64,000 nt of DNA, taken from the NCBI GenBank assembly GCA_020002185.1, contig CM034543.1, positions 161,501-225,500 on the forward strand. The letters are read 5' to 3'. Within the stretch, counting starts at the first letter, position 1, and every line of letters starts with the position of its first letter. Below the pieces are notes generated by a model. The model made no database searches, was not told the origin of the DNA, and saw only the letters and a program-made list of their open reading frames with translations. The stretch is from Paraescarpia echinospica. Lineage: Eukaryota; Annelida; Polychaeta; Sabellida; Siboglinidae. The position numbers and the translations under genes were made by a program. Shown here piece by piece: positions 46,301-56,534 of the stretch.

Positions 46301-48154
46301 TTGTTAAATTTTGGGAATTGTAAATGCCTCCACACAGGACATGGGAACGAAGATGTACAATATACAATGAGAGGTTCAGTACTAAGTACCACTGTAAAAG
46401 AAAAGGACTTGAGGTTAACCATTAGAGCTGACATGAAGGTTTCAGAACAATGCTGTATTGCCGCTTCAAAGGGAAATCAAATCATTGGATTAATTAGGGG
46501 AAACATAACGTATAAGGAAAAAGAGCTAATAATACCGCTGTACAAAACAATAGTTAGGCCTCATTTAGAATATTGTATTCAAGCGTGGAGGCCATATCAC
46601 AGGAAGGACATAGATATGTTAGAAAGAGTGCAGAGGAGAGCAACTAAAATGATACCAAAACTGAGGGATCGTAGTTACGAAACACGCCTAAAAATGTGGT
46701 TTAACAACACTTGAGACCAGGAGAGTGAGAGAAGATCAGGTAGAAGTGTTTAAAATATTGAATGGTTATGAAAATATTGATATAAATATGTTTTTTTCAG
46801 TTAAGAAAGATAGAGGACATGAAGTTACATTGTAAAGGAGCAGTGTAGATTAGATATAAGAAAGTTCTCATTCTCACAAAGGACTGTAAATGAATGGAAC
46901 AGATTATCTCCCGATTGTGTTAGTGCTAGTAGCGTGAATATGTTTAAAAATTAAATTGACACATACCTTAAAAGGGCGGGATACACGTAGATAAAAAGTA
47001 TTCGACTCTCGATAAGCCAAAAGGCTTCCTTGTCCACCTGCCATCTATAGTTAATTTTCTGGATGGCAATCTTGTTAAATATTGTTAAACTTAGCAACAA
47101 TCACGAGTAAGTTATCTGTTAATAACGGCGTGTGTGAACATACGGATTGTTAGCTTTCATTGTTCACTTCCCCAGTCGGACAATCGGTGGTATTCGTTCC
47201 CGGTCTGACACGGCAGCCAATCGGGGCGCATGAGATCATGCGACTGCCGTTCAAACCAGCAATACGGCGGAAGTTAAGGAAATAGCGAAGAATAGAATGT
47301 GTCGGTAAAGGAAGAGAGGAAGCCTATGTTTATGACACCTCGTCTCAGGCATCTCTTATCAATATATGAGGTCCATCTCCATTATGATGTCATTTACTAT
47401 TATGTATATCGCATAGTACCACACTTTCATGGGTGTAATCAATGTTTTGTCCTATTGACGTGTTTCTTTTTGTTCCAGCCGATGGTGGTCGGGGCAAAAG
47501 AGCTAATGGTATTGAATCATCTTTACACATTTAATTGTGTCTTATTATATGTATTTGTTTTCAAAATAACTTTAAAATATAATATGCCAGGTCACGTGTT
47601 CACATTCTAATTTTGTCTTTAAGTCATGGTTTATACCATATCATTCACTGACATAATAACCTCCGTCTTACAAGAAACAAATGTTGCGATAAATACCGGC
47701 GAGACGTGTCACCAAAGATCGTACATGAGTTGTCGAACAACGTGCTTTCATTACCAACTTTACACTCCACTAACGAGACACGATATGTGACGAGATACGC
47801 GAAGATACAGGCCTATGTATCGAGATACTTGACAAAATACGTGTTACTGCAGGTTACAACTTGAGAGTGCCGAAACCGCCGAAGGGGGCCAAGTTTCTCC
47901 TCCCCAAGCGTCCGAGGAGGGAGGGGAAATGTTGGTGTTTCTTCTGGGGCTACGGCAAGTGCATGCGGACGTGGTACGGGTGCAAATGTGTTGGTCCGAG
48001 AAGCAAGTTCAACGGCTGCCTAGTGTCCGTCTACCACAGTCATGTCGAGCACTGGTGTCAGACGGGCAGCATGGGGGCCAAGTGCTACTGCGTCGACAAA
48101 ACCCCCAAGAAATCGCATGTGAAATGTATATCAAATACCATCACCACTCGCTAG
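43258..48154 (+). CDS. Cysteine-rich secreted peptide precursor, macin-like, four coding exons
   Basis: Predicted coding exons: 43258-43329, 44205-44259, 47479-47508, 47853-48154. Donors GTAAGT, GTGAGT and a weak GTATTG and acceptors CAG/CCAG/GCAG fit, with intron phases 0, 1 and 1, so the 152-codon frame stays open. An acceptor-like TTTTTGTAG just before the ATG (43251-43252) suggests a 5' UTR intron. Residues 1-21 are a signal peptide ([13 protein letters not shown] core). A pro-region follows, with a GRGKR dibasic site in exon 3. Exon 4 carries KRPRR, a furin-like site, then a basic mature region of about 67 residues with ten cysteines, three CxC pairs and several Trp. Spacing of the last cysteines (C-x8-C-x-C-x11-C) and the W-rich start recall theromacin/mytimacin-type antimicrobial macins, but the family call is only tentative. 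Intron 2 contains LINE copy F. Confidence 0.62.
43917..44130. repeat. GT-rich microsatellite in intron 1
   Basis: Imperfect (GTGT/GCGT)n tract lying in predicted intron 1 of the macin-like gene, ending about 75 bp before exon 2. The C/V and H/T frames across it are artefacts. Confidence 0.92.
45215..47095 (+). mobile_element. CR1-type LINE copy F, 5'-truncated, in intron 2
   Basis: Begins in the EN-RT linker ([18 protein letters not shown]) and runs through the RT (45179-45877 frame; then 45879-46088 and 46298-46714) to the 3' end (about 47060-47095, terminal repeat TCTTGTTAAATATTGTTAAA). Stops and frameshifts occur at about 45877 and 46088 (TGG to TGA) and elsewhere, so it is inactive. It lies in sense orientation relative to the host gene. 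Confidence 0.92.
47479..47508 (+). CDS. Exon 3 of the macin-like gene: 30-nt microexon
   Basis: A 30-nt symmetric phase 1-1 exon between TTTTTGTTCCAG and GTATTG. It adds ten residues including GRGKR, a possible prohormone-convertase site. Skipping it would keep the frame, so two isoforms are possible. The donor is weak, which makes this the least certain exon. Confidence 0.42.
47853..48154 (+). CDS. Exon 4 of the macin-like gene: mature cysteine-rich domain
   Basis: Acceptor CTGCAG at 47847-47852, phase 1, stop TAG at 48152. It encodes a Pro/Lys-rich segment ([14 protein letters not shown]), the KRPRR site, then ten cysteines with spacing C-x-C-x7-C-x6-C-x-C-x9-C-x12-C-x8-C-x-C-x11-C. The exon is clearly richer in G/C than the flanking introns, as expected for coding sequence. 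Six or more disulfide-capable cysteines in pairs, high Lys/Arg and Trp content support an extracellular defence peptide. Confidence 0.7.
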
Positions 48155-48339
48155 GCGGTGCAGTTGTTCTCGCGGTGTCCGCCAGGGGCTGCGACAACAG
48201 CTGGAGCGTGCGATTTTCCAATGACCTGTTGAAAGAAAAGTTCATTTCAACTCTATGCAACATCTCTTTGGTAACATTGCGTCCATCTAAATTGCGCAAA
48301 ATTCAATTTAACAAAACAATTTAACAAAATAATGACAAG

Positions 48340-48600
48340 AACCAGGTGCGGATCCAGAAAGCGAGTCTCGGGGGCACAAAAACCTCCACTGGCGACCGAA
48401 CCAAATGGTGTTGAAAAGTTTGCACTTACGCGCCGCCGTAACTTCAGCTTATCTGTTTTTTTCGCCGCTACACCTTGTTGTAACCTGAACGGGAGTACAT
48501 TTCAAAAGATATGGGGGTTAAGGTCACGTCGGGCCATTCATAAAAGTCTACGGGCACGCACAATTACAAAGGTCTACGGGCCCCTGGATCCGCCTATGAG
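48340..48600. mobile_element. MITE-like repeat with imperfect terminal inverted repeats
   Basis: Left end CAGGTGCGGATCCAG (about 48342) is inversely matched by CTGGATCCGCCTA at about 48586. The middle (GCCGTAACTTCAGCTTAT, GTAACCT.AAC.GGGA.TACATTT and GGCCATTCA.AAA.GTCT) is related to 60600-60700, so it is a dispersed repeat. No transposase. Lies about 190 bp after the stop of the macin-like gene. Confidence 0.55.
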
Positions 48601-49340
48601 AGCAGCTATGATGCCTGCAGTCAAAGTGAGTTTCACGTTGCATAGGTAACAAATAAATACTTTGTACAAATAGGCTGTCCAAGCACAATGCAAACAAACA
48701 ATGTTTGCTATACATTCTTCTGTTTACATTTTGAACGAAAGCTTCTCTACAATTCCGTATGCGCACATTGGCAATAGCGTAAATTGGCGAACAGGTAATA
48801 ACAAGGCCTACACGGAGTCAAAGACATTACCAACTTACCATTCACATTAATTATACATTCGTTCAGTTTAGATTCACTGTTGTCTGTTATTGTCATATTT
48901 ATCAAGATTATCCTTGCCTGAAGTAGTGAAAACACTCAGAATTTGCCATTATAATGCCTGCAATAATCAAGGCATTGTTACTCCTTGTTAGACTAATTCC
49001 TGTGTTATTTTATGTGCTTCTGTTGGACAGTTCGACGTTGTCTGTCGGTACATGTTCAACGAGTCGTTGACAATAAAACGATTTCCGCGAAGATGGAGTT
49101 GAAATTACATGCCTAACATGCAAAGCGTTTTTATTGAATATACACTGGGCATTACTCCAACAGGACACTTTCAGCGTTAAACACGCACACACGCAAACGC
49201 AAACACATTCAAACACACACACTACGATGGGCTAAATGAGTTACGGAGGAACACACATGCACGCGTGCATGCATGCACGCACGCCGCACGCACGCATCAT
49301 CGATCGCTAATTACTTTTACTATATTTTTCAGCGGTTCGT
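48601..49340. other. No recognised gene; possible downstream polyadenylation site
   Basis: AATAAA at about 48651-48656 could serve the macin-like gene if its 3' UTR extends through the MITE. CA- and GCAC-rich tracts lie at 49180-49300. Nothing else recognised. Confidence 0.35.
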
Positions 49341-49346
49341 TTTTTA

Positions 49347-49351
49347 TGTTT

Positions 49352-49382
<31 letters not shown>

Positions 49383-49420
49383 ATGTTTTATATATACATA
49401 TATATATACATACATATGTA
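49347..49420. repeat. TA-rich microsatellite
   Basis: Imperfect (TA)n with TACA interruptions. Confidence 0.9.
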
Positions 49421-49429
49421 TATGGTCAA

Positions 49430-50865
49430 TTCTCACGAAAGGTCGGCACATGGTTGAATAAGTGACTACAATGTATCTCTTCCAACTTTTGTATCAAGAA
49501 AATAGACATATCGGACATTAGAAAAACCAAAATGGGACACCTTAATAGATATGTCTTTGGCCACACAAGCACGTCAGATTTGGATGACGTAGTGAAATGT
49601 ATCCATACAAATGCACGCAGGTTTGCATGTGGTAACACTGAAGTATCGTGTAAGTCATTCTATATCATACATTGTTTTGGTTGGTAAGTATGCCCGATAT
49701 GTTAAAGCACGAGAGGCATTCAAGGTGTTTGGCCTAACTTGCTGTGTTTGTTGTATTTGTCACACTTACAAAGTTGTTACATTTTCTTTTTTTCACGTTT
49801 TATTTATACATGATAGCACGTCAATAAGAAGAAGCCGTCATTAACTAAATATTCAGCTCACGTTTTAGTTGAGATGTTGAATATCCCAGTGGCACACTGC
49901 TACAATTTACTAATGACTGACTGTGTGTGTTATCTCACTAGATAGACGTATGTTGTATGGAGACTCAACGTCTGCTTTGGTTGAATCAACGTCATAGTTA
50001 AGAACAGGGCCTGGTTAACTAACAAAACTTTCTAGAAACATTTGGTATAGATAATTTATAGTTAATTACTCATTTCTGTATAATAAACATTATATATCGT
50101 TTTAAGACAACTATTTATTTTGCTTGTCAGTTGACAGTTACAACGAAAGTACATGTTACTGCCCAATGTTACGTCATTGTTAAAGCAAACACATTTAATG
50201 TAAACCATACATAAATCTATGACATGGCACACCAAATATCGTCATATGTACCGAAACAAAAAACGTAAACAAGTTGCGAAAATGCCTAAATATTTGGCTC
50301 TTTGCCGCGATAGCGTTGTTCCTATTAATGCAACTCTTCTAGTTACACACTCGGAGATGGCAGATAACCTTTGTACATGGCGATTGCTTCTGCAAGTTCA
50401 GACTTCTGCTTGCACAACACTGCTGGGACCAGGCCTAGGAGTGAAGTAGTTCTCTGGAATAATGCTGACAATAGATAATTTATAGGCCATTTAGCCAAAT
50501 AGTCTTACCATGGTAATTTTAGTAAATAACAAAATTAGCACAAACATATTTATTTGAAGTCTTTTTAATGATTTTAAATATCTTATAGGTTAATAACTCT
50601 ATTTAACACATATATCACTTGAACGATGGAAGAACCAACTTAATCCAACCCATCTCACACTATCATCGCTATTAACATTATTAACACAAGCACGCGCGCG
50701 CACACATATGCACAAATTTCAAAGAGGACAGAATTTATACAGGGTCCGCGGACATCAACCATAGTAATTACTTCAAGACAATGCATACCTGGCGGAAAAG
50801 GGGTCAATGCGTTGATTACATTTCTTTCATTTCATTTCTGTTCAACAATTTGTAGAGCAGGTTCA
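49430..50865. other. No recognised gene
   Basis: Frames at 49426-49638 (minus), 49611-49844 and 50219-50449 (plus) have no recognisable motifs, no splice context and no repeats. A short CACGCGCGCGCACAC tract lies near 50690. Confidence 0.4.
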
Positions 50866-50869
50866 TCAA

Positions 50870-51600
50870 AATAAAGTTAGTCCGAACACCCCTCCTCTTA
50901 TTTGTAGGTTTGGATTTGGGGATTTCACTATACAGCTTAAGATAATTAATGATAGCAATGTAGCTAGTTCAGCTGGAAAATGGGGCTGAGGATGAGGGTT
51001 TTGAGCTTTCGGAGCTTTCGGAGCGAGTAGTCCGACCCCCCTAAAAAAGTTACCATACTTGCAGGTTTTAATTCTGACATTCTAAGTACATTTCACAGAA
51101 CAGCTAAAAGTTACTATTGATTGCTATGCAGGTAGTTTAGCGGCAAACAGAGGACCCAAGATAGGTTCGTGCGGTGGTTCATTTCGAAGCGGGGTCGTGA
51201 AAATAAGATTAGTCCGAATCTCCCACAAAAAAACAAGTGATTGTATCTGCAGGTTTTAATTCTGAACAAATGTCATTGAACAGCTAACAATAATTACTGA
51301 TTGCTATGCAGCTGGTTTCTAAATCAGGAAAACGGAGGTGGGTATGAGGGTTCCGACCGGGGAGTTCGTTTTCGGAGATGGTTCGTAAAAGTGGAATTAA
51401 TCTGACCCCCAAAAAACATGTATCATATTTACAAGTTCAATTTCTGTGCAAATTCCACTGAACAACTAAAAGTAATTATTGACTGCTATGGAGCTAGTTT
51501 AACGGGCGAGCGGGGGTGGGATGAGGGTATATAGGCGAGGGTTCGAGGGGAGGTTCGTTTTTAAGGAGGGTTTGTAAAAACGGGTTTTCGGATGAACCCC
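50870..51600. repeat. Degenerate tandem repeat, about 150-185 bp unit, four copies
   Basis: The block TTAGTCCGA(C/A)..CCCC begins units at about 50878, 51030, 51212 and 51397. Each is followed by GGTTTTAATTCTGA-like sequence, a CA..GAACAGCTAA.A segment, ATTGCTATG.AG.T.GTTT and a purine-rich GAGGATGAGGGTT stretch. Copies are well diverged, so the array is old. No ORF. Confidence 0.7.
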
Positions 51601-51844
51601 CCGAACCCCTGGTTACGGGCCGTGTGAGCGTGCGGTATTTATCTATCAATGTGTTTATGTTTATGTCGAAACAAGCAAACCAGCTTTGGCGGAATGCGTT
51701 TTATTATCACTGACCATCAGCCTACGACCACGTACATGGCGACGTAATGCTTAGTTGACAACGGATAGAAGGCTGAGGCCATTGAGGCTTTCCAGAAAGG
51801 TTAAGTCTGGCCAATTTGTAGAGTCAGTAACGACGGCATCATAC

Positions 51845-51875
51845 CAAAAAGAATAGAAGGAAAGAGGCACCACTC
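51845..51875 (+). repeat. Left terminal inverted repeat of the P-like transposon
   Basis: 31 bp, identical to the reverse complement of 58955-58985. It would be the transposase end-recognition and cleavage site. Confidence 0.85.
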
Positions 51876-52489
51876 CGCTGTTTTTAGTGAAGCCGGCATG
51901 CAACAGCGCCCTCGGGCGGCTATCTAGGATAACTACACGATGGCACAGAGACACGATAGCACCTCTTGGAGATTTGGTGCAGCGCACCGAATTGTTCCAA
52001 TTCTAAAAATAAATGTCCCAATAAGTGTGTTTTCAGATTCCGAAAGATGCTGAAATGTACAAATAATTGAACATGGTTGTGTTATATATCACTGTTGACA
52101 TTCTTATATTTTATAACTGATGAAATAAATCGAAGAATTCACTTGCTCAACGCGCCCAGCCTCCGCCACGGGTATACTAGACAACAAAGAATTAAATATT
52201 CACCTATATGTAACAATTGGTGATGGAAGAGAGAGACTAGCAAGTTGTTTTTGTAGTTTAAGTACAATATTTAGGGCGTTTGTGATAAACTATAATCTAG
52301 ATAATTGTGTGCTTCAACTGGTGTTATGGGAATGTCAACAAACAGTGCCGTTATTTGAAATGGACGAGAATCCGTTACGACTATGAACTAGACGACCAGC
52401 GTTGGTTTGGACATCAAAGTGGTCATATGTGACCAAGGGTCGAATAATCGAAAGACACTTCTATGAGTCTTTTTTCCTCCAAAATGAAA

Positions 52490-53196
52490 AAAAGATTGAT
52501 GTCATGTGCTACCTATGCCTCATCTGCTGCCTAAAACATGAGGAACAACCTCAAGAAAACAGGCTTCAAAAGAGATGGAAAAAGCAGCACATTCGTAATT
52601 TTCCTGTTCGATTCCAGAAATGCTGTGCTTATGGTTCCTAAACTGACACACAAGCACATTGACTTGCCACCGTTTTCGGCTTTGCGAGTTAAATATGCGA
52701 CCAAAGTCTTCTCTTAGTCTGTGGCTGCTGGTATTTCTACAATGGTTACATTGAAGTCACCCCCTGAGGACGCAGAAGAAATAGCACTGTTCTTGGAACG
52801 TATGGATCGTCTGTTCAACTGTTTCAACAGCAAGACATTCAAGCACAAACAACAGATGAGACCTGCTTTGTCAAACACATCACACAAGGAGTTTCTACTG
52901 TATACCATAGAGTGGTTTTGTCACTTGAGTCTGGAAGCACGCGTAAACTGTCATGTCTACCCAGATGGTAGACACTCCATTCGTAGTCTTCTGTCGCTGT
53001 GGGACGATTTACACATCAATTTTTAGGCACAGTTTCGCCTGACTAGCCGGCTAAATCTAGATTGCTTAGAGAACCTCTTTGCTGTGATCAAGGGTAAGGG
53101 TGGCCAACCCTTCAGCTGAGCAGTTCCGACTCTACCTTCGTCAGGTAATGGTTGATTCTATTCTACTGTAGAGCAAAGAGAGCAACTGCAGGGAAG
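52490..53196 (+). pseudogene. P/THAP9-like transposase relic, N-terminal and central part
   Basis: Fragments in order: MRNNLKKTGFKRDGKSSTF (about 52541, frame-shifted from PHLL-type sequence), KLTHKHIDLPPFSALRVKYATKVFS (about 52640-52715), a stop, SVAAGISTMV, EIALFLERMDRLFNCFNS, EFLLYTIEWF (52721-53026 frame), then RLNLDCLENLFAVIKGKGG (about 53050-53106). These match the RNase H-like/insertion-domain region of P-element and THAP9 transposases (KLT.KHI, RVK.A..VFS.SVA, L..D.LENFF). A possible THAP-domain remnant (IPKDAEMYK) lies near 52040. Stops and frameshifts make it inactive; gypsy-2 interrupts it at 53201. Confidence 0.8.
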
Positions 53197-53201
53197 ACGG
53201 G

Positions 53202-53426
53202 TGTGACGATATCACAATTAAAGTGATAAACTGAAACGCCCCCTGGCGAATAAGGTGTATATCAGCATGCCAGTGGCTACACAAAATCCAACGTGGTTTT
53301 GTGTGTGTTGTCGCCATGATGTGCGTTGACCCGGTGTAAACGAAACAAAGTCGGCAATAAAGTATTGTTATATACATCGACTTATTTATATATATATATA
53401 TATATATATAAACAGTTATCGTTATA
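53202..53426 (+). repeat. 5' LTR of gypsy-2
   Basis: 225 bp, starts TGTGACGATATC and ends TTATCGTTATA, so the ends are TG..TA and not the usual TG..CA. Contains AATAAAG (polyadenylation signal, about 53355) and a (TA)n tract near the end. Confidence 0.95.
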
Positions 53427-53444
53427 TGGTGTCAGTAATGGGAT
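53427..53444 (+). promoter_or_regulatory. gypsy-2 primer-binding site
   Basis: TGGTGTCAGTAATGGGAT immediately after the 5' LTR. The TGG start pairs with a tRNA CCA end, and the sequence resembles PBSs complementary to tRNA-Leu. Which tRNA it pairs with needs the host tRNA set. Confidence 0.7.
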
Positions 53445-53484
53445 AGTACAAGCCACAGAAGAAACCGAAGAAGACGCGTACAAG

Positions 53485-54684
53485 ATGAGTGCAAGATTGA
53501 CGGCAAAAGTGCCGAATCAGCTCTCCTTGGAAAACAGAGGAGAATCATGGCGGATCTTCAAGAGGGAATGGAGATACTATGAGACAGCGACGAAAATAGC
53601 GAAAGAAGACGACGAGGTCAGAGTTGCTGCGTTTTTGAACGTATTAGGTACGGAAGGAGTAGATCTATATGAAACATTCCAGTGGCAAGAGGACGAAGAC
53701 AAGAATAAGATCGATGTCGTCATACAGAAATTTGATGACAACTGCATTGCCAAGACCAATGAAACCTATGAATCATACAGATTTTTCAACAGATCGCAAA
53801 ATGCAGGTGAGACGGTGGAAGCCTATATAACAGCGCTATACAAACTGTCAGCCACTTGTAATTTTGGGACTTTGAGAGAGAGACTGATTCGAGACAGGTT
53901 GGTCATAGGTATAAAGGACGATAAAGCAAGAGAAAAGTTACTTGCAAAGGAAGACCTAAATCTGGAAACTTGCGTTGCCATGTTGAAAACATTACAAGTG
54001 ACACACACACGTGCACAAGAAATAAGTACAGAAATGACCACTCACTTAGTTCGACACAAGGCGGCGCCAGTCAAGCCACCAGCTGCAAGTCCATACAATG
54101 CAAATTATGGCAATCCTGCAAGAAAGTACAACAGATCTAGACGTTCGGATACTAGCAAGTACACACCCACCAGTAACAGGTATGCACAACTTTCTGGTGA
54201 GGGACGATCAGGATGTAGCAGGTGTGGTGGTATACATGCAAAATGGAAGGACAAGTGTCCTGCTCGTGGCGCCACTTGCCATGTGTGCGGAAAACTAAAT
54301 CACTTCGCTAAGATGTGCAGAAGCGCAGCTACTCATCAAATGGTCGAACAAGCGATCATACACACAGTGGGCAGTGAACGTAAGACGAAAGCACACGTAA
54401 CACTGACAATAAATGACAAAACAAATGTGTCGTTTCACATGGACACAGGGTCAACGGTGGACATCCTGCCATATCAGGACTACATATGTGCAACAGCAGA
54501 TCACTTATGCAGCAAGTTGGAGAACACGAACATTAGACTCGTCATGCACAACAAGTCGGTAGTGAAACCGATAGGACGGGCGCGTTTGCAAGTCCACCGC
54601 AAGGGAACACAGACAGATGCGTTTCGTTGTTGTGCGTGCCAATGTTGTTCCACTTCTGAGTTTGCAGTCATGTCTGGACCTTGA
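53485..54684 (+). pseudogene. gypsy-2 Gag and protease, frame broken
   Basis: From the ATG at 53485 (MSARLTAKVPNQL) a 399-residue frame covers a capsid-like helical domain with a Gag-typical YITALYKL segment. Two zinc knuckles follow near 54215-54310 (first C-x2-C-x3-H-x6-C, second C-x2-C-x4-H-x4-C), then an aspartic protease start, HMDTGSTVDILP, with the catalytic Asp at 54442-54444. After about 54620 the protease continues in another frame (VVVRANVVPLL) and then in a third toward pol, so two net single-base shifts separate Gag-PR from RT. A single programmed frameshift would not explain both. Confidence 0.9.
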
Positions 54685-54749
54685 CTTAATTCAGATAAAC
54701 GACTGTGATGCAATAAATGCAGTGACCATGAGAACATACAGTCGGAACC

Positions 54750-56534
54750 GTGACAGATGGTGACAGCCAACAGACAACGATGGAGACAACACAAACACTA
54801 CCAAAGACTGGTAAAACATGTCCATCGAAAGAAGACACGGTGCACATTTCTGTGATGAGTAAACGATCACAAGTGTTACAGGAAACTGTACTTAGAGAAT
54901 ACCCGGATGTATTCGAGGGACTTGGTTGCCTCGATGGCAACTATAGAATACAGATCGATCCAAGTGTCAAACCTGTTGTCCATCCGCCCCGCAGAGTTCC
55001 TTGTGCGGTACGAGAAGTCGTGAAAAGGGAACTCACACGAATGGTAGAGGACACAATCATTGCTCCTGTCACAGACCCAACACAATGGGTCTCGAGCATG
55101 ATAGCAGTGAGGAAGAAGAACACAAACAAACTGCGGATTTGTCTGGACCCTCGAGACCTAAATAGGGCAATTCAACGTTCTCACTACCCGCTTTCTACAC
55201 TGGAAGATGTCGCATCACGACTCACTAATGCCAAAGTGTTTTCGGTATTGGACGCCAAGACAGGCTTCTGGCAAGTCAAACTTGACGATGATTCCAGCTA
55301 CCTCACGACGTTCAACACACCATACGGTCGTTACCGGTGGCTGCGAATGCCATTTGGCATCAATTCAGCACCAGAGAAGTGGCAACGTCGAGCGCACGAA
55401 CTAGCCGAAGGACTCAAAGGAGTAGAAGTCGTAGCAGAGGACTTCCTATGCATTGGGTCCGGAGACACAATCGAACAAGCAACACGAGACCATGATGCCA
55501 ATCTCAGAGTACTACTGAATCGAGCGAGAACGTGCCACCTAGTGTTGAATCCAGACAAAGTTCAACTGCGAAAAACATCAGTACCATTCATTGGACATCT
55601 TCTCACTGATGAGGGACTCAAGGTAGACGAATCCAAGGTTGAGGCCATCATGAAGATGCCTACTCCAACGGATGTCACAGCACTGAAGCGAATTCTCGGC
55701 ATGGTTGGCTATCTTGCGAAATTCTTGCCACATCTGTCACAAGTCTGTGAACCACTGAGACAACTAGATCGGAAAGATGTGGAGTGGTGTTGGCTTGAGC
55801 AACATCAAGATGCTTTGAACAAGATCAGAGAACTGATCACAGCAGCACCAGTGCTCGCATACTGTGATGTAAAGCAAACAATCACAATCCAATGTGATGC
55901 ATCCCAGAGTGGTTTGGGTGCAGTGCTCCTGCAAGAGGGAAAACCAGTGTGCTACGCCTCTCGAGCACTCACAAACACAGAACAGAACTATGCCCAAATC
56001 GAAAAAGAACTCTTAGCAATTGTCTTTGCATGTGAACGATTTGACCAGTATGTGTACGGAAGACCCATCACCGTGCAATCGGATCACAAGCCACTTCAGA
56101 CGATCACAAAGAAATCGATGATCGATGCACCGAAGAGACTGCAGAGAATGCTGCTCCGCCTGCAGAAGTACAGCATAGATGTCGTGTACACGAAAGGAAA
56201 CGAAATGCATATCGCAGATGCGCTATCTCGGGCATACCTTCCATACAGCCACGCACATGACCCAGGGGATCATGTGTTCGACATTGAACTGCAACAAATG
56301 GACATGACAGAAGATGTTCATCTGTCGACCAACGGAATACACGAAATCATGTGCAAGTCACGTAAAGACGACGAAGTGAAAACTGCAGTTCGCTACACAC
56401 TTCAGGGATGGCCGGATCGACGTGAAGCAGTCGATCCACTCGCGCGACCGTATTTCAATTGCCGTGACGAGCTCAGCACACAGGATGGCGCACTATTCAA
56501 GGGACAGAGAATCGTCATACCCCGTGACATGTGA
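54750..56534 (+). pseudogene. gypsy-2 reverse transcriptase and RNase H
   Basis: The frame starts at a GTG in the N-terminal region, not a natural start. RT motifs: PPRRVPCAVREVVKRELTRM, SSMIAVRKKN...LRICLDPRDLN, VFSVLDAKTGFWQV, YRWLRMPFGINSAPE. The catalytic box reads VVAEDFLCIG (Glu codon 55437-55439 where the first Asp of the usual DD pair belongs). Then FIGHLLTDEGL..D..KV and RNase H (IQCDASQSGLGAVLLQ, EKELLAIVFACERF, VQSDHKPL, HIADALSRAYL). The frame ends at a TGA (56532), likely CGA to TGA, and continues in the same sense as integrase. Confidence 0.95.

Noticed and set aside
43258..48154. Big-defensin assignment for the cysteine-rich gene
   Set aside because: Big defensins have six cysteines in a beta-defensin-like domain after a hydrophobic domain; this one has ten cysteines with CxC pairs and no hydrophobic domain.
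51751..51987. Minus-strand 78-codon ORF
   Set aside because: It spans the P-like terminal repeat into flanking DNA; no recognised motif, and the frame start lies inside the transposon end.
54620..54760. Programmed ribosomal frameshift between Gag-PR and RT
   Set aside because: Two successive shifts are required, and I see no clear slippery site with structure; decay or indels explain it more simply, though one of the two could be programmed.
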